From: Coccinella septempunctata
Taxonomy: Eukaryota > Arthropoda > Insecta > Coleoptera > Coccinellidae
Length of the DNA stretch: 64,000 nucleotides
Direction of reading: 5' to 3'
Assembly: GCF_907165205.1 (NCBI RefSeq)
Contig: NC_058198.1
Location: 16,345,001-16,409,000 of the forward strand
Shown here piece after piece: positions 34,388 to 46,800 of the stretch (position 1 is the first letter of the stretch; each line of letters opens with the position of its first letter). Under the pieces are notes generated by a model. It did not search any database. It saw nothing but the letters and a program-made list of their open reading frames with translations, and was not told the DNA's origin. A program made the translations under genes and the position numbers.

Positions 34388-36548
34388 TTATCATTACTGG
34401 CTGAAGGCTCTTCCAATCCCGGTGTGACATACTCCCGTTGTTGTTTTCTTTTGTACTCGTTAATTATGGTCTTGATGTAGTGAAGTGGATAGTTGTTCCT
34501 TCGTAATATTTTCGTGACCTTATCTAAATTTTGTGGTATGAACCTCTCATTGCTGAGTGATACAGCTCTGTTGACCAGATTGAACGCCACATTTCTCTTT
34601 TGGCTATAACTGTGGTTAGACAAGTAGTTAATACATCTGCCCGAATGTGTGGGCTTGGTATACCAGTTGCTGATAAGTTTATTGTTTTCCCTTACAATGA
34701 GTAGGTCCAAAAATGGAATGCTTCAATCTTTTTCCATTTCAAGGGTGAATCTTATTTTCTGATGATAGGAATTGAACACACTTACTGTTGTTTCTATCTG
34801 TGATTTCGGTACAAGAAGAAGTGTATCGTCCACATACAACTTTATTAACGGAATTACGAAATTCAAAGTAGATACTACATAACGGAATAGAGCGTGCATG
34901 ACTATATCAGCAAATGATGGGCTCTCCGGTGCGCCCATCGCTGTGCCATCCCTTTGTTTAAAAAATCTTCCACAGCATACGAAATAGCCCCCATCAAAAC
35001 ACAAGTCAACCAGCTGCAGGAACTCCTGTTTTTCAAGGACTGTAAAATTTCTAATGTAGTGAAAGCTCTGTGTCAACGCTGTCTTCACCAAACTTTTAGG
35101 AATGTTCGTAAACAAAGATACCACGTCCAGAGATATGAGCACATAATCATCTGGTACCTCGATCAGTCTCAGCTCCTCCACCAAAGTATGCGAGTTCTTG
35201 ACATTATACACTGCCGTGGAAAGAACACCATTAAGGATGGTGTGTATGTATCTTCCTATCTTATGAGTGGGTGAATTGATACAACTAACTATAGGTCTGA
35301 GTTTTAACCCTTCTTTGTGTGTTTTCCTGAGAAAATAGATTTTGGGGGAGACGCTATTGTGAGAAATAAGTGATTTATAATCGGCCTCTGATATCTTTCC
35401 ATCACTTTTTAGAATTTTCAAAAATTTGTTCACTCTGTCCTGCAACCTCTTGGTGGGGTCAACAGTCACTATTAGGTACGTCATCTCATCACTCAACATA
35501 TTTTCGGCTTCATTCATGTACTCGTCTTTGTACATCAATACAGTACTGTTGCCCTTATCTGATGCGCAAATAATAATCTCTGGATGGTCTCTAACAAATT
35601 TCGTTGTGGCAGAGTAGTGCCCTGCTAGGGGGTCACTTCGTTGTCCTCTATTTCTTAAAAAATTATTGATTATTCCCACACCTAGCTCTAATTGAGTTTC
35701 TTTCAACCTCACTATCGGTAATGTTCTGGGTGAAATGTTCTATGTCCTTAATGAGCTCCAACTTAGGTATCTGCTTAGGGATAATACCATGCTTGGGGCC
35801 CAAACTTAGAGTGGATTTTACCTCCTGGGGTATATCAACAGTTGTATAGTTCATGATAAAAGTATCAGACTCCATGATGGTAAAGGGCTGTACCTGTGCC
35901 CCCTCCAATCTACTCAGCTCTCTGACATTTCTAGACTTTGTTTCATGAAAAGTGGAAAGAAAAACACTCTCCGCCAAATTCCTAACACCGATGAATGTTG
36001 TAGGATCCAACAAACTCTGCAAGACCTGGATGACCACTTTTATGGAGTTTTCGGTTCTTGTCTTCTTCCACAGTGAAATCTTGATCTCAATATTAAGAAT
36101 AGACTTGCGAAATCTGTTCATACACTTTTCAACCAACTTCGTGTAGGGATGCTCCTCTATCTGCAAGGTGTGAACCTGCCTTATATTACCGATTATATGT
36201 TCGGGAAAAACATGCCTCCCTCTACATTGTAACAAGAAAACAACTCTATTTTTTAACGATGCCAGTTTTTTGTTCAAGTTCACAAAGGCTTTACATCTAC
36301 GGCAAACGTCCCCACCATATATCTCCCTGATGTTGTGGAATAATCCCTCCGGTGACATATTAATAGTATTTGCATCCATGTTCATCAAACTGAAGAAAGA
36401 TAGCAGGAATTTGGACACTTATTATTCAAAAATTTTATTCAAAATTTGCCGACGTTTCGGAGAAGCATTTCTCCTTTCTCAAGGCTGTGGGAAACAAGTA
36501 AACATTAACGTTTAACATAGGAGACGAAAGCCATGACAAAGCACTCAC
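34388..36548 (-). pseudogene. PLE copy P6, 5' part (left of copia A in element order)
   Basis: Frame from ATG 36385, with leader intron 36485-36548, to the copia insertion at 34388. Lesions: a GT deletion in a GTGTGT run near 35681 shifts the frame; TGC became the stop TGA near 34722, two codons before IPFLD. YVDD and MGAPESPSF are intact. Both lesions recur in the inverted copy P9 (40518-42515), which is also cut by copia at the same base. The GT deletion is also in P8. Confidence 0.92.
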
Positions 36549-37057
36549 CTTATTTTATTCTATTTAAAGAAGAAATTTTTGAATCGTCAAACATGAGAAA
36601 AATAAGTTGGACATTCGCCAGATATTGTCACAAAATTGTTGATCTAGAAAGATTTTTTGTTGAGTTCTGTTACGTGGGTAAATTTGAAGACTATTATAAG
36701 AGTCGAGGTTAAAAAGGGGACTAACACAGAATACATTTTCTTTTTCTTTTTTTCTCTGGGTTAGTGGTATGTCACAGCTGTCAACGCCATCTATGCTAAG
36801 ATAAAACAAACAGAACATTGCACAAAGTTGTTAACAAACCGAACAAAACTACATGTTAGCTATGAGGCTATGGTACATCGAGCTTAAGTCTTGCGTGTCC
36901 TCTCTAAAATTCACCGTGCACTGTCTTTGTATGTGTATCATTTCACTAATGAGTCTTCTATTATAGCCTGATTCTTTGTCCAATATGGAAACATTCGAGA
37001 AGTCAAAACTATGTGAATTCACTATTGCATGTGTGGCTAGTGCTGTCCTCTGTGTAC
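36549..37057 (-). pseudogene. PLE 3' fragment P7
   Basis: Inverted counterpart of 12304-12815: minus-strand end of the GIY-YIG domain from STQRTALA to the stop at 36849-36851, then the 3' region 36549-36848. It shares the diagnostic changes SSMYHS and YPRNRTQ with the 12.3-kb copy, so the two are duplicates. It abuts the (AATG)n fragment at 37058. Confidence 0.87.
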
Positions 37058-37195
37058 TTTTCATTCATTCATTCATTCATTGCTGTATCCCGTTACCGGG
37101 AATAAATCTACAAAAAGAAGAAGAAGAAAAAAAAAAAAATCGAACAGACTTGTAACTTCTTAGTGCTAGTTGCGACTGTGTGCCCTCCTGTGACT
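37058..37195 (-). mobile_element. Inverted copy of the (AATG)n-tailed retroelement fragment
   Basis: Reverse-complement counterpart of 12170-12303, with five ATTC units, the CCCGTTACCGGG hairpin and the GAAGAAGAA/A-rich tract. It separates a minus-strand PLE 3' end from a plus-strand PLE 5' end. Confidence 0.5.
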
Positions 37196-37400
37196 AAAAA
37201 AAGAAAAAGAAAATGTATTCTGTGTTAGTCCCCTTTTTAACCTCGACTCTTATAATAGTCTTCAAATTTACCCATGTAACAGAACTCAACAAAAAATCTT
37301 TCTAGATCAACAATTTTGTGACAATATCTGGCGAATGTCCAACTCATTTTTCTCATGTTTGACGATTCAAAAATTTCTTCTTTAAATAGAATAAAATAAG

Positions 37401-37464
37401 GTGAGTGCTTTGTCATGGCTTTCGTCTCCTATGTTAAACGTTAATGTTTACTTGTTTCCCACAG
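37401..37464 (+). other. 64-nt GT-AG intron-like segment in the PLE leader (P8; 13 copies in the window)
   Basis: AAG|GTGAGT at the left and a T-rich TGTTTACTTGTTTCCCACAG| at the right form a good donor and acceptor, with GTTAAT as a possible branch site. The length is 64 nt in all copies: plus strand 10443, 12816, 16059, 37401, 40355, 56082, 59038; minus strand, ending at 7173, 11971, 17587, 20503, 36548, 60566, 63522. A short leader intron is known in Penelope of Drosophila virilis. Splicing here is inferred. Confidence 0.65.
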
Positions 37465-37501
37465 CCTTGAGAAAGGAGAAATGCTTCTCCGAAACGTCGG
37501 C
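37465..37501 (+). ncRNA. Hammerhead-ribozyme-like hairpin (degenerate)
   Basis: Directly after the intron acceptor: CTTGAGAAA, a 6-bp stem GGAGAA/TTCTCC with loop ATGC (37475-37490), then GAAAC and GTCGGC. The stem followed by GAAAC and GTC matches hammerhead motifs known from PLEs, with GTC as the expected cleavage triplet. The CTGANGA box is not intact (nearest reading TTGAGAA), so self-cleavage is doubtful. All copies share this form. Confidence 0.4.
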
Positions 37502-37563
37502 AAATTTTGAATAAAATTTTTGAATAATAAGTGTCCAAATTCCTGCTATCTTTCTTCAGTTTG

Positions 37564-40054
37564 ATGAACATGGATGCAAATACTATTAATATGTCACCGG
37601 GGGGATTATTCCACAACATCAGGGAGATATATGGTGGGGACGTTTGCCGTAGATGTAAAGCCTTTGTGAACTTGAACAAAAAACTGGCATCGTTAAAAAA
37701 TAGAGTTGTTTTCTTGTTACAATGTAGAGGGAGGCATGTTTTTCCCGAACATATAATCGGTAATATAAGGCAGGTTCACACCTTGCAGATAGAGGAGCAT
37801 TCCTACACGAAGTTGGTTGAAAAGTGTATGAACAGATTTCGCAAGTCTGTTCTTAATATTGAGATCAAGATTTCACTGTGGAAGAAGACAAGAACCGAAA
37901 ACTCCATAAAAGTGGTCATCCAGGTCTTGCAGAGTTTGTTGGATCCTACAACATTCATCGGTGTTAGGAATTTGGCGGAGAGTGTTTTTCTTTCCACTTT
38001 TCATGAAACAAAGTCTAGAAATGTCAGAAAGCTGAGTAGATTGGAGGGGGCACAGGTACAGCCCTTTACCATCATGGAGTCTGATACTTTTATCATGAAC
38101 TATACAACTGTTGATATACCCCAAGAGGTAAAATCCACTCTAAGTTTGGGCCCTAAGCATGGTATTATCCCTAAGCAGATACCTAAGTTGGAGCTCATTA
38201 AGGACATAGAACATTTCACCCAGAACATTACCGATAGTGAGGTTGAAAGAAACTCAATTAGAGCTAGGTGTGGGAATAATCAATAATTTTTTAAGAAATA
38301 GAGGACAACGAAGTGACCCCCTAGCAGGGCACTACTCTGCCACAACGAAATTTGTTAGAGACCATCCAGAGATTATTATTTGCGCATCAGATAAGGGCAA
38401 CAGTACTGTATTGATGTACAGAGACGAGTACATGAATGAAGCCGAAAATATGTTGAGTGATGAGATGACGTACCTAATAGTGACTGTTGACCCCACCAAG
38501 AGGTTGCAGGACAGAGTGAACAAATTTTTGAAAATTCTAAAAAGTGATGGAAAGATATCAGAGGCCGATTATAAATCACTTATTTCTCACAATAGCGTCT
38601 CCCCCAAAATCTATTTTCTCAGGAAAACACACAAAGAAGGGTTAAAACTCAGACCTATAGTTAGTTGTATCAATTCACCCACTCATAAGATAGGAAGATA
38701 CATACACACCATCCTTAATGGTGTTCTTTCCACGTCAGTATATAATGTCAAGAACTCGCATACTTTGGTGGGGGAGCTGAGACTGATCGAGGTACCAGAT
38801 GATTATGTGCTCATATCTCTGGACGTGGTATCTTTGTTTACGAACATTCCTAAAAGTTTGGTGAAGACAGCGTTGACACAGAGCTGGCACTACATTAGAA
38901 ATTTTACAGTCCTTGAAAAACAGGAGTTCCTGCAGCTGGTTGACTTGTGTTTTGATGGGGGCTATTTCGTATTCTGTGGAAGATTTTTTAAACAAAGGGA
39001 TGGCACAGTGATAGGCGCACCGGAGAGCCCATCATTTTCTGATATAGTCATGCACGCTCTATTCCGTTATGTAGTATCTAGGTTGAATTTCGCAATTCCG
39101 TTAATAAAGTTGTATGTGGACGATACACTTCTTCTTGTACCGAAATCACAGATAGAAACAACAGTAAGTGTGTTCAATTCCTATCATCAGAAAATAAGAT
39201 TCACCCTTGAAATGGAAAAAGATTGCAGCTTTCCATTTTTGGACCTACTTATTGTAAGGGAAAACAATAAACTTATCACCAACTGGTATACCAAGCCCAC
39301 ACATTCGGGCAGATGTATTAACTACTTGTCTAACCACAGTTATAGCCAAAAGAGAAATGTGGCGTTCAATCTGGTCAACAGAGCTGTATCACTCAGCAAT
39401 GAGAGGTTCATACCACAAAATTTAGATAAGGTCACGAAAATATTACGAAGGAACAACTATCCACTTCACTACATCAAGACCATAATTAACGAGTACAAAA
39501 GAAAACAACAACGGGAGTATGTCACACCGGGATTGGAAGAGCCTTCAGCCAGTAATGATAACAGTGTTAGGAGGTTCACAAGACTGGTTATGTATCCTGG
39601 GCTGTCATACCAGATAAACAGGGTGTTTCGGGAGCACAATGTGACAGCTGCCTTTTACAATAAGATCAATGTAAAGAAGAGATTCTTCACCAAGCTCAAA
39701 GACGACACCCCCATCCTAAAACAATCAGAGGTGATATACAAGATTCCGTGTGGTGACTGCGAGAGATGTTATGTGGGCCAAACCAAGCAGTTGCTCCAGG
39801 ACAGAATCAGACAACACCAAAATGACGTAAACAAGAGGGATGAAAGTACACAGAGGACAGCACTAGCCACACATGCAATAGTGAATTCACATAGTTTTGA
39901 CTTCTCGAATGTTTCCATATTGGACAAAGAATCAGGCTATAATAGAAGACTCATTAGTGAAATGATACACATAGAAAGACAGTGCACGGTGAATTTTAGA
40001 GAGGACACGCAAGACTTAAGCTCGGTGTACCATAGCCTCATAGCTAACATGTAG
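37564..40054 (+). pseudogene. PLE copy P8 RT/GIY-YIG protein with one frameshift
   Basis: From ATG 37564 the frame codes the N-terminal domain (CRRC pair) up to about 38272. There a GT deletion in GTGTGT shifts it: the first frame stops at 38286, and the second is open from 38237 to the stop at 40052-40054. The rest is complete: RT with LYVDDTLLL (about 39112), IPFLD changed to FPFLD, and the full GIY-YIG nuclease ending SLIANM. MGAPES reads IGAPES here and SFAD reads SFSD, so RT activity may be affected. Except for the 2-bp deletion this is the most complete long PLE in the window. Confidence 0.9.
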
Positions 40055-40354
40055 TTTTGCTCGGTTTGTTAACAACTTTGTGCAATGTTCTGTTTGTTTT
40101 ATCTTAGCATAGATGGCGTTGACAGCTGTGACATACCACTAACCCAGAGAAAAAAAGAAAAAGAAAATGTATTCTGTGTTAGTCCCCTTTTTAACCTCGA
40201 CTCTTATAATAGTCTTCAAATTTACCCATGTAACAGAACTCAAAAAAAAATCTTTCTAGATCAACAATTTTGTGACAATATCTGGCGAATGTCCAACTTA
40301 TTTTTCTCATGTTTGACGATTCAAAAATTTCTTCTTTAAATAGAATAAAATAAG

Positions 40355-42515
40355 GTGAGTGCTCTGTCATGGCTTTCGTCTCCTATGTTAAACGTTAATG
40401 TTTACTTGTTTCCCACAGCCTTGAGAAAGGAGAAATGCTTCTCCGAAACGTTGGCATATTTTGAATAAAATTTTTGAATAATAAGTGTCCAAATTCCTGC
40501 TATCTTTCTTCAGTTTGATGAACATGAATGCAAATACTATTAATATGTCACCGGGGGGATTATTCCACAACATCAGGGAGATATATGGTGGGGACGTTTG
40601 CCGTAGAAGTAAAGCCTTTGTGAACTTGAACAAAAAACTGGCATCGTTAAAAAATAGAGTTGTTTTCTTGTTACAATGTAGAGGGAGGCATGTTTTTCCC
40701 GAACATATAATCGGTAATATAAGGCAGGTTCACACCTTGCAGATAGGGGAGCATCCCTACACGAAGTTGGTTGAAAAGTGTATGAACAGATTTCGCAAGT
40801 CTATTCTTAATATTGAGATCAAGATTTCACTGTGGAAGAAGACAAGAACCGAAAACTCCATAAAAGTGGTCATCCAGGTCTTGCAGAGTTTGTTGGATCC
40901 TACAACATTCATCGGTGTTAGGAATTTGGCGGAGAGTGTTTTTCATTCCACTTTTCATGAAACAAAGTCTAGAAATGTCAGAGAGCTGAGTAGATTGGAG
41001 GGGGCACAGGTACAGCCCTTTACCATCATGGAGTCTGATACTTTTATCATGAACTATACAACTGTTGATATACCCCAGGAGGTAAAATCCACTCTAAGTT
41101 TGGGCCCTAAGCATGGTATTATCCCTAAGCAGATACCTAAGTTGGAGCTCATTAAGGACATAGAACATTTCACCCAGAACATTACCGATAGTGAGGTTGA
41201 AAGAAACTCAATTAGAGCTAGGTGTGGGAATAATCAATAATTTTTTAAGAAATAGAGGACAACGAAGTGACCCCCTAGCAGGGCACTACTCTGCCACAAC
41301 GAAATTTGTTAGAGACCATCCAGAGATTATTATTTGCGCATCAGATAAGGGCAACAGTACTGTATTGATGTACAAAGACGAGTACATGAATGAAGCCGAA
41401 AATATGTTTAGTGATGAGATGACGTACCTAATAGTGACTGTTGACCCCACCAAGAGGTTGCAGGACAGAGTGAACAAATTTTTGAAAATTCTAAAAAGTG
41501 ATGGAAAGATATCAGAGGCCGATTATAAATCACTTATTTCTCACAATAGCGTCTCCCCCAAAATCTATTTTCTCAGGAAAACACACAAAGAAGGGTTAAA
41601 ACTCAGACCTATAGTTAGTTGTATCAATTCACCCACTCATAAGATAGGAAGATACATACACACCATCCTTAATGGTGTTCTTTCCACGGCAGTATATAAT
41701 GTCAAGAACTCGCATACTTTGGTGGAGGAGCTGAGACTGATCGAGGTACCAGATGATTATGTGCTCATATCTCTGGACGTGGTATCTTTGTTTACGAACA
41801 TTCCTAAAAGTTTGGTGAAGACAGCGTTGACACAGAGCTGGCACTACATTAGAAATTTTACAGTCCTTGAAAAACAGGAGTTCCTGCAGCTGGTTGACTT
41901 GTGTTTTGATGGGGGCTATTTCGTATGCTGTGGAAGATTTTTCAAACAAAGGGATGGCACAGCGATGGGCGCACCGGAGAGCCCATCATTTGCTGATATA
42001 GTCATGCACGCTCTATTCCGTTATGTAGTATCTACTTTGAATTTCGTAATTCCGTTAATAAAGTTGTATGTGGACGATACACTTCTTCTTGTACCGAAAT
42101 CACAGATAGAAACAACAGTAAGTGTGTTCAATTCCTATCATCAGAAAATAAGATTCACCCTTGAAATGGAAAAAGATTGAAGCATTCCATTTTTGGACCT
42201 ACTCATTGTAAGGGAAAACAATAAACTTATCAGCAACTGGTATACCAAGCCCACACATTCGGGCAGATGTATTAACTACTTGTCTAACCACAGTTATAGC
42301 CAAAAGAGAAATGTGGCGTTCAATCTGGTCAACAGAGCTGTATCACTCAGCAATGAGAGGTTCATACCACAAAATTTAGATAAGGTCACGAAAATATTAC
42401 GAAGGAACAACTATCCACTTCACTACATCAAGACCATAATTAACGAGTACAAAAGAAAACAACAACGGGAGTATGTCACACCGGGATTGGAAGAGCCTTC
42501 AGCCAGTAATGATAA
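40355..42515 (+). pseudogene. PLE copy P9, 5' part (cut by copia C/D)
   Basis: Leader intron 40355-40418, ATG 40518. Same GT deletion (about 41224) and same TGA stop (about 42178) as P6, and cut at the same base by copia. It is the inverted duplicate of 34388-36548 (coordinates sum to about 76903). Private changes include MNMNAN and CRRS in place of CRRC, which removes one cysteine of the N-terminal pair. The 3' part resumes at 55290. Confidence 0.92.
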
Positions 42516-42815
42516 TGAGAGGGTGGATACTTTTGAAACTGATGAGACGGTTTTAACAAAGTTTATTTAAAGATATATTAACACACTGGTGAATAATACA
42601 AAATGGCCGATGGTCGCTTGAAACTATTAATAGTGAGAGTAGCCTTTATCTATTCGCATTCCCGACAGAACTGGCTTCTGCACCATTAATAGCACGTGTA
42701 CCTAACTTAGTTGCGCATGCGCATTAGGCCGAACATAATATTAGTTGTCAGCAGGTTGCTTTATAGAAGTGGACTGGTCCCAAATCAACTTTGGCCAGCA
42801 GTTCTTACTTCAACA
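42516..42815 (-). repeat. Copia C 3' LTR
   Basis: 300 bp; appears identical to the middle LTR where read. It is followed toward the body by the complement of the polypurine tract (42816-42824). Confidence 0.93.
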
Positions 42816-43843
42816 CCCCCTCCCAAACTGAGGACCTGACAACTAATCAACAGAAAACTGAAAGTTCCATTTAACTGACTTCGATAAACTAAGAAATATA
42901 GAATATATATAAAGTATACAATAGTAGATAGTATTTTATTTGAATTTATATAAATCAAGCCTTAAACCTACAACAGGATTGTCAGTGGAACCATACAGAG
43001 CTGTTGCTGTGAGGCAATGGAATAGGGTTCCTTATAGCGAACCAACTGTCCTTCATATTTGTTATGGTATCAATACATTGTGTCCAGGGACCGGAGACCC
43101 TTCCCACAAGTGATATTATACCATCATATCAACTGAAACTGATCAACAGATACATATGCCATAATGCATGCATATCCCATAGTAGATCAACATATAAATG
43201 ACATGACTGATCACATACATAGTATGTTCCATCATATCAGACTAACATGATTAATTCATTACACACATGTGGTCAGAATTTTGGATTTCGCATCTATCAT
43301 TTCCAGAAACCGGAGACCCTTCCAAATCAAGACACTAGTATTCGTAAGAGTATGTATCCAGGGACCGGAGACCCTTCCTACATGTCTCAAATGAACACTT
43401 CAACATGTATATTCATTAAAGTATATCTCCAGGCACCGAAGACCCTTCCAATATAACTCGAACAAATATACAACAAATTTTGAGTATTATCAGATTATGT
43501 TTCCAGGAACGAAGAACCTTTCCACAATATACAGATAAAACACTCAACAGACATATTACCAAAGTACCTAAGGGATCGAAGATCCTTTCAAGATACTAAG
43601 ATAAACAACAGAATTCATTATCAGAGTATGTTTTAGATCAAAGACCATTTATAACACTACTCAGATAAGGTATACATAATGACTGAAAAGAAAAGAATTA
43701 ATATTACTTATGAAATGTTTGATCAAACAGAGCATGTTTTGAGTTTGTCGTTGACTTTTCTCATTTTCTTCCTATAATATTGAATCATTATGACTTATTA
43801 CTTGGTTATCATCTTATGCTTGGATTGGATATTTTCATGCAAA
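42816..43843 (-). other. Copia C 3' non-coding region with motif array
   Basis: About 1 kb carrying six variants of the GACCGGAGACCC-type motif (about 43081-43591) in reverse orientation, as in A and B. No gene. Confidence 0.75.
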
Positions 43844-46800
43844 TCAAACCTCATAGAATACAAGGTGATCACGAAACTTAGTGAGCTTTGCTGCTGGTTT
43901 TGTTAGAATGTCAGCAATCTGATCATTGGTATTGATCTTCACAATATTAATTTTCTTATCTCTTACGTGTTGACGAATCAATAAATATTTACGTTCCACA
44001 TACTTCAAGCGGCTTTTACTTGTGCTAGCCAGACAGTTACGTCTTGCTGCTTCATTGTCTTCATATATATTAACTGGAAATGCTCTGAGACCCACAGTCT
44101 CTTCTAATAATTGTGCTAAAAATAGAATTTCATTAGTAGCATGAGTAAGTGCAATAAATTCCGCTTCTGCTGAACTTTGTGCTATTGTTGATTGAAGTTT
44201 TGAGCACCATACAACAGGATTACCAAATGCAAAAATCACAAAGCCTGTGGTCGACTTTTGACCACACTTATCACCTGAAAAATCTGCATCACAATAACAT
44301 GACAAAATTGGAGATCCTACTGTGAATTTTAGACCTAACTGACTTGTACCTTTCAAATACCTGAAAACTCTTTTAACTAATGTCCAATGATACTGCTGTG
44401 GATTAGCTTGGAATCTAGCCAAATAACCTACGGCAAAGGATATATCAGGTCTTGTGAACATACTTAAATACAGTAGGGAACCTATAGCTTTCTTATACGG
44501 AAAATCTGCTTCATTCGTTACTTCCGGAACTTTATGATTTCCTTGAGGAACTAAAGGAGTGTCAACTGAATTTGAGTTTTCCATTCGAAATTCTTTCAAC
44601 ATTTCATTAACAAACTGTGTTTGATGAAGAAACAACTGATTTTCTGATCTAGTGATTTCCAAACCAAGAAATTTTGTAGGAAAGCCAAATTGTTTTACCT
44701 TAAAACGTGACTTCAACATATTCACATTTTCCTGAATAAGGTTTCTACAACTACCTGTAATTAATAGATCATTAACATATACTAAAATCAAAATGATATT
44801 ACTATCTTCCTTTTTCTTATATAAACATGGTTCTCGTAAATTTGATTCAAAACCAGAATCCTTCAGAAAATTATGAAGTGTCATAAACCAACATTTCGGT
44901 GCTATAGATAATCCATAAAGAGCTTTTCGTAACTTCAATATTACCTTTGATTTATCAAGATTGATTCCTTCAGGAACACTTACATATTTTGGTCGATCAA
45001 TTTCACCTTGAAGAAATGCTGTTTTGACATCCAACTGTTCAACATGCCAATTCCTAGAAACTGACAAAGCAAATAATAATTTAACAACTGATAGAGCTGG
45101 TGTAGGAGATGCAGTTTCCTCAGGAGTATACTTTTCAGTATCTTTGCATCCTACAACAACTAAACGAGCCTTACACACACCATTGTCCTTAACTGTAAAT
45201 ACCCATTTCAACGGAATACTTTTCATACCTTGTTTTCTTTCCACAATTTCCCAAACTTCATGTTGGTTTATAGCTTCAAGTTCGGACTGAATGGCAGTAA
45301 TCCATTTGCTACTTTCTGAACATGTCATTGCTTCCAGATATGTTTGAGGTGTTCTACTCGTTTGATAGATTTTTGTATCATATACAAAACCAAATGGATT
45401 CAAAATTGTGGCATTAACTGAAATTTGCGGCATATAAAGTCCACTGGTTTCATTGCCATCAAAATCATCTAGCTGGGATATTTCTTCATATTCTATCTCA
45501 TTATTTATCTGAGAGCTAACTGAAACATTTTCTAACATATTTGTAGCACTTGTTTTATCAACAGAATTGTTGGAGCTACTCTGTACTGGACTTGTAGTTC
45601 TTACAGAATCAGAGTTTTGTTCAACTGAGTTCATTTCAACAGGATTGTTTGCAACTGATACAACAGAATTGCCAGTAGGTGGCACAACAGATATGTCCGT
45701 AATGGACGCAACAGAATTGCCTACAGAGGGCGTAACAGAAACATTCTCACTGGACTCAACAGATTCAGACGAAACTGTTAATTCATCACTTGGAACTGAT
45801 AACTTTGATTCATATGACTTGTAGGTCAACTCTTCATTTATTAGAACATTACAAGATGTAATAGTCTTACAGGTTTTAGGATCATACAACAAATAGCCAG
45901 TATCGGTATATCCTATTAAATACATTGTGCTGGATCTTGCATTCAACTTTTTACCTTTTGGAACATTTTCATTTCTAACTTCTGCCTGTGAACCGAAAAT
46001 TCTTATATTTTGCAGATCGGCTTGTTTTCCATAGAGTTTTTCATATGGAGTCAGAAAGTCTAATGATGAATGAGGCGTACGATTGTATAGATAGCAAGCA
46101 GTCGAAAATGCAAAACCCCAGAAAGTATTTGGAAAGCCTGATTCAAATAACAAGGCTCTAGCCCTTTCTTGGAGTGTTCTATTGAACCTTTCAGCAGTTC
46201 CATTATGCTCATGTTGATAAGGTTCTGCTAACTGAATTTGAATACCAAACTGATCGAGAACTTGTTGACAAGATTCGCTGATAAACTCTGTTCCATTATC
46301 ACAACGTAATTTTCTGAATTGACCAGGACTAGGAAATAATGACTGAAGATAGTTCAAAGCAGACTTCAAAAACTTGAAAGTTTCAGACTTTTGTTTCATC
46401 AGGAAAATTTGTGCATATCTTGAATAATCATCTAGAACAATTAAAATATACTTTTTCTTAGTGTAATGTGTTGGCGGATTGACAGTTAATAGATCTGAAT
46501 GAAGGATTTCACAAGCTCTAGTGGCTCGATCTCTTTCTTTTGCACATGTTTTTCTGGTCATTTTTGCTTTAGAACAAATTGTACAATTACCAGTACTGAG
46601 ATTATACGTGAGTTCTTTAACTCCTTGAACAACATTAGGTAATTTTCCTAAGTAAGAAGATGATATATGACCCATTCTACGATGCCACATACTACCTTCC
46701 TGAGCCAACATTTTTAACTGATTACGAGTAAATCTTTTACGTAATTTTCGTGTTTCTCTTCTACTATTATTGACTTTCTTATTGGGTTTGATAACTGAGA

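Larger units (their letters stand above)
37196..40354 (+). mobile_element. Penelope-like element P8, the only copy with both ends defined
   Basis: The 5' end is set by the junction with non-PLE sequence at the A-rich tract (37196). The segment from that tract to AATAAG (37196-37400) recurs after the ORF (about 40151-40354), giving direct terminal redundancy of about 205 bp, the pseudo-LTR of Penelope elements. Between them lie the leader intron (37401-37464), the hairpin (37465-37501) and the ORF (37564-40054). The next copy follows head-to-tail without a gap. Confidence 0.8.

Noticed and set aside
38237..38286. Programmed frameshift in the PLE ORF (two overlapping frames in P6, P8, P9)
   Set aside because: Five other copies and the HH blocks read through in one frame with two more bases, so it is a dinucleotide deletion, not a regulated shift.
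45024..45824. Frames of 85-88 codons antisense to copia pol, also at 24525, 29126, 51261 and 51804
   Set aside because: They are antisense shadows of the coding strand, fully explained by gag-pol.
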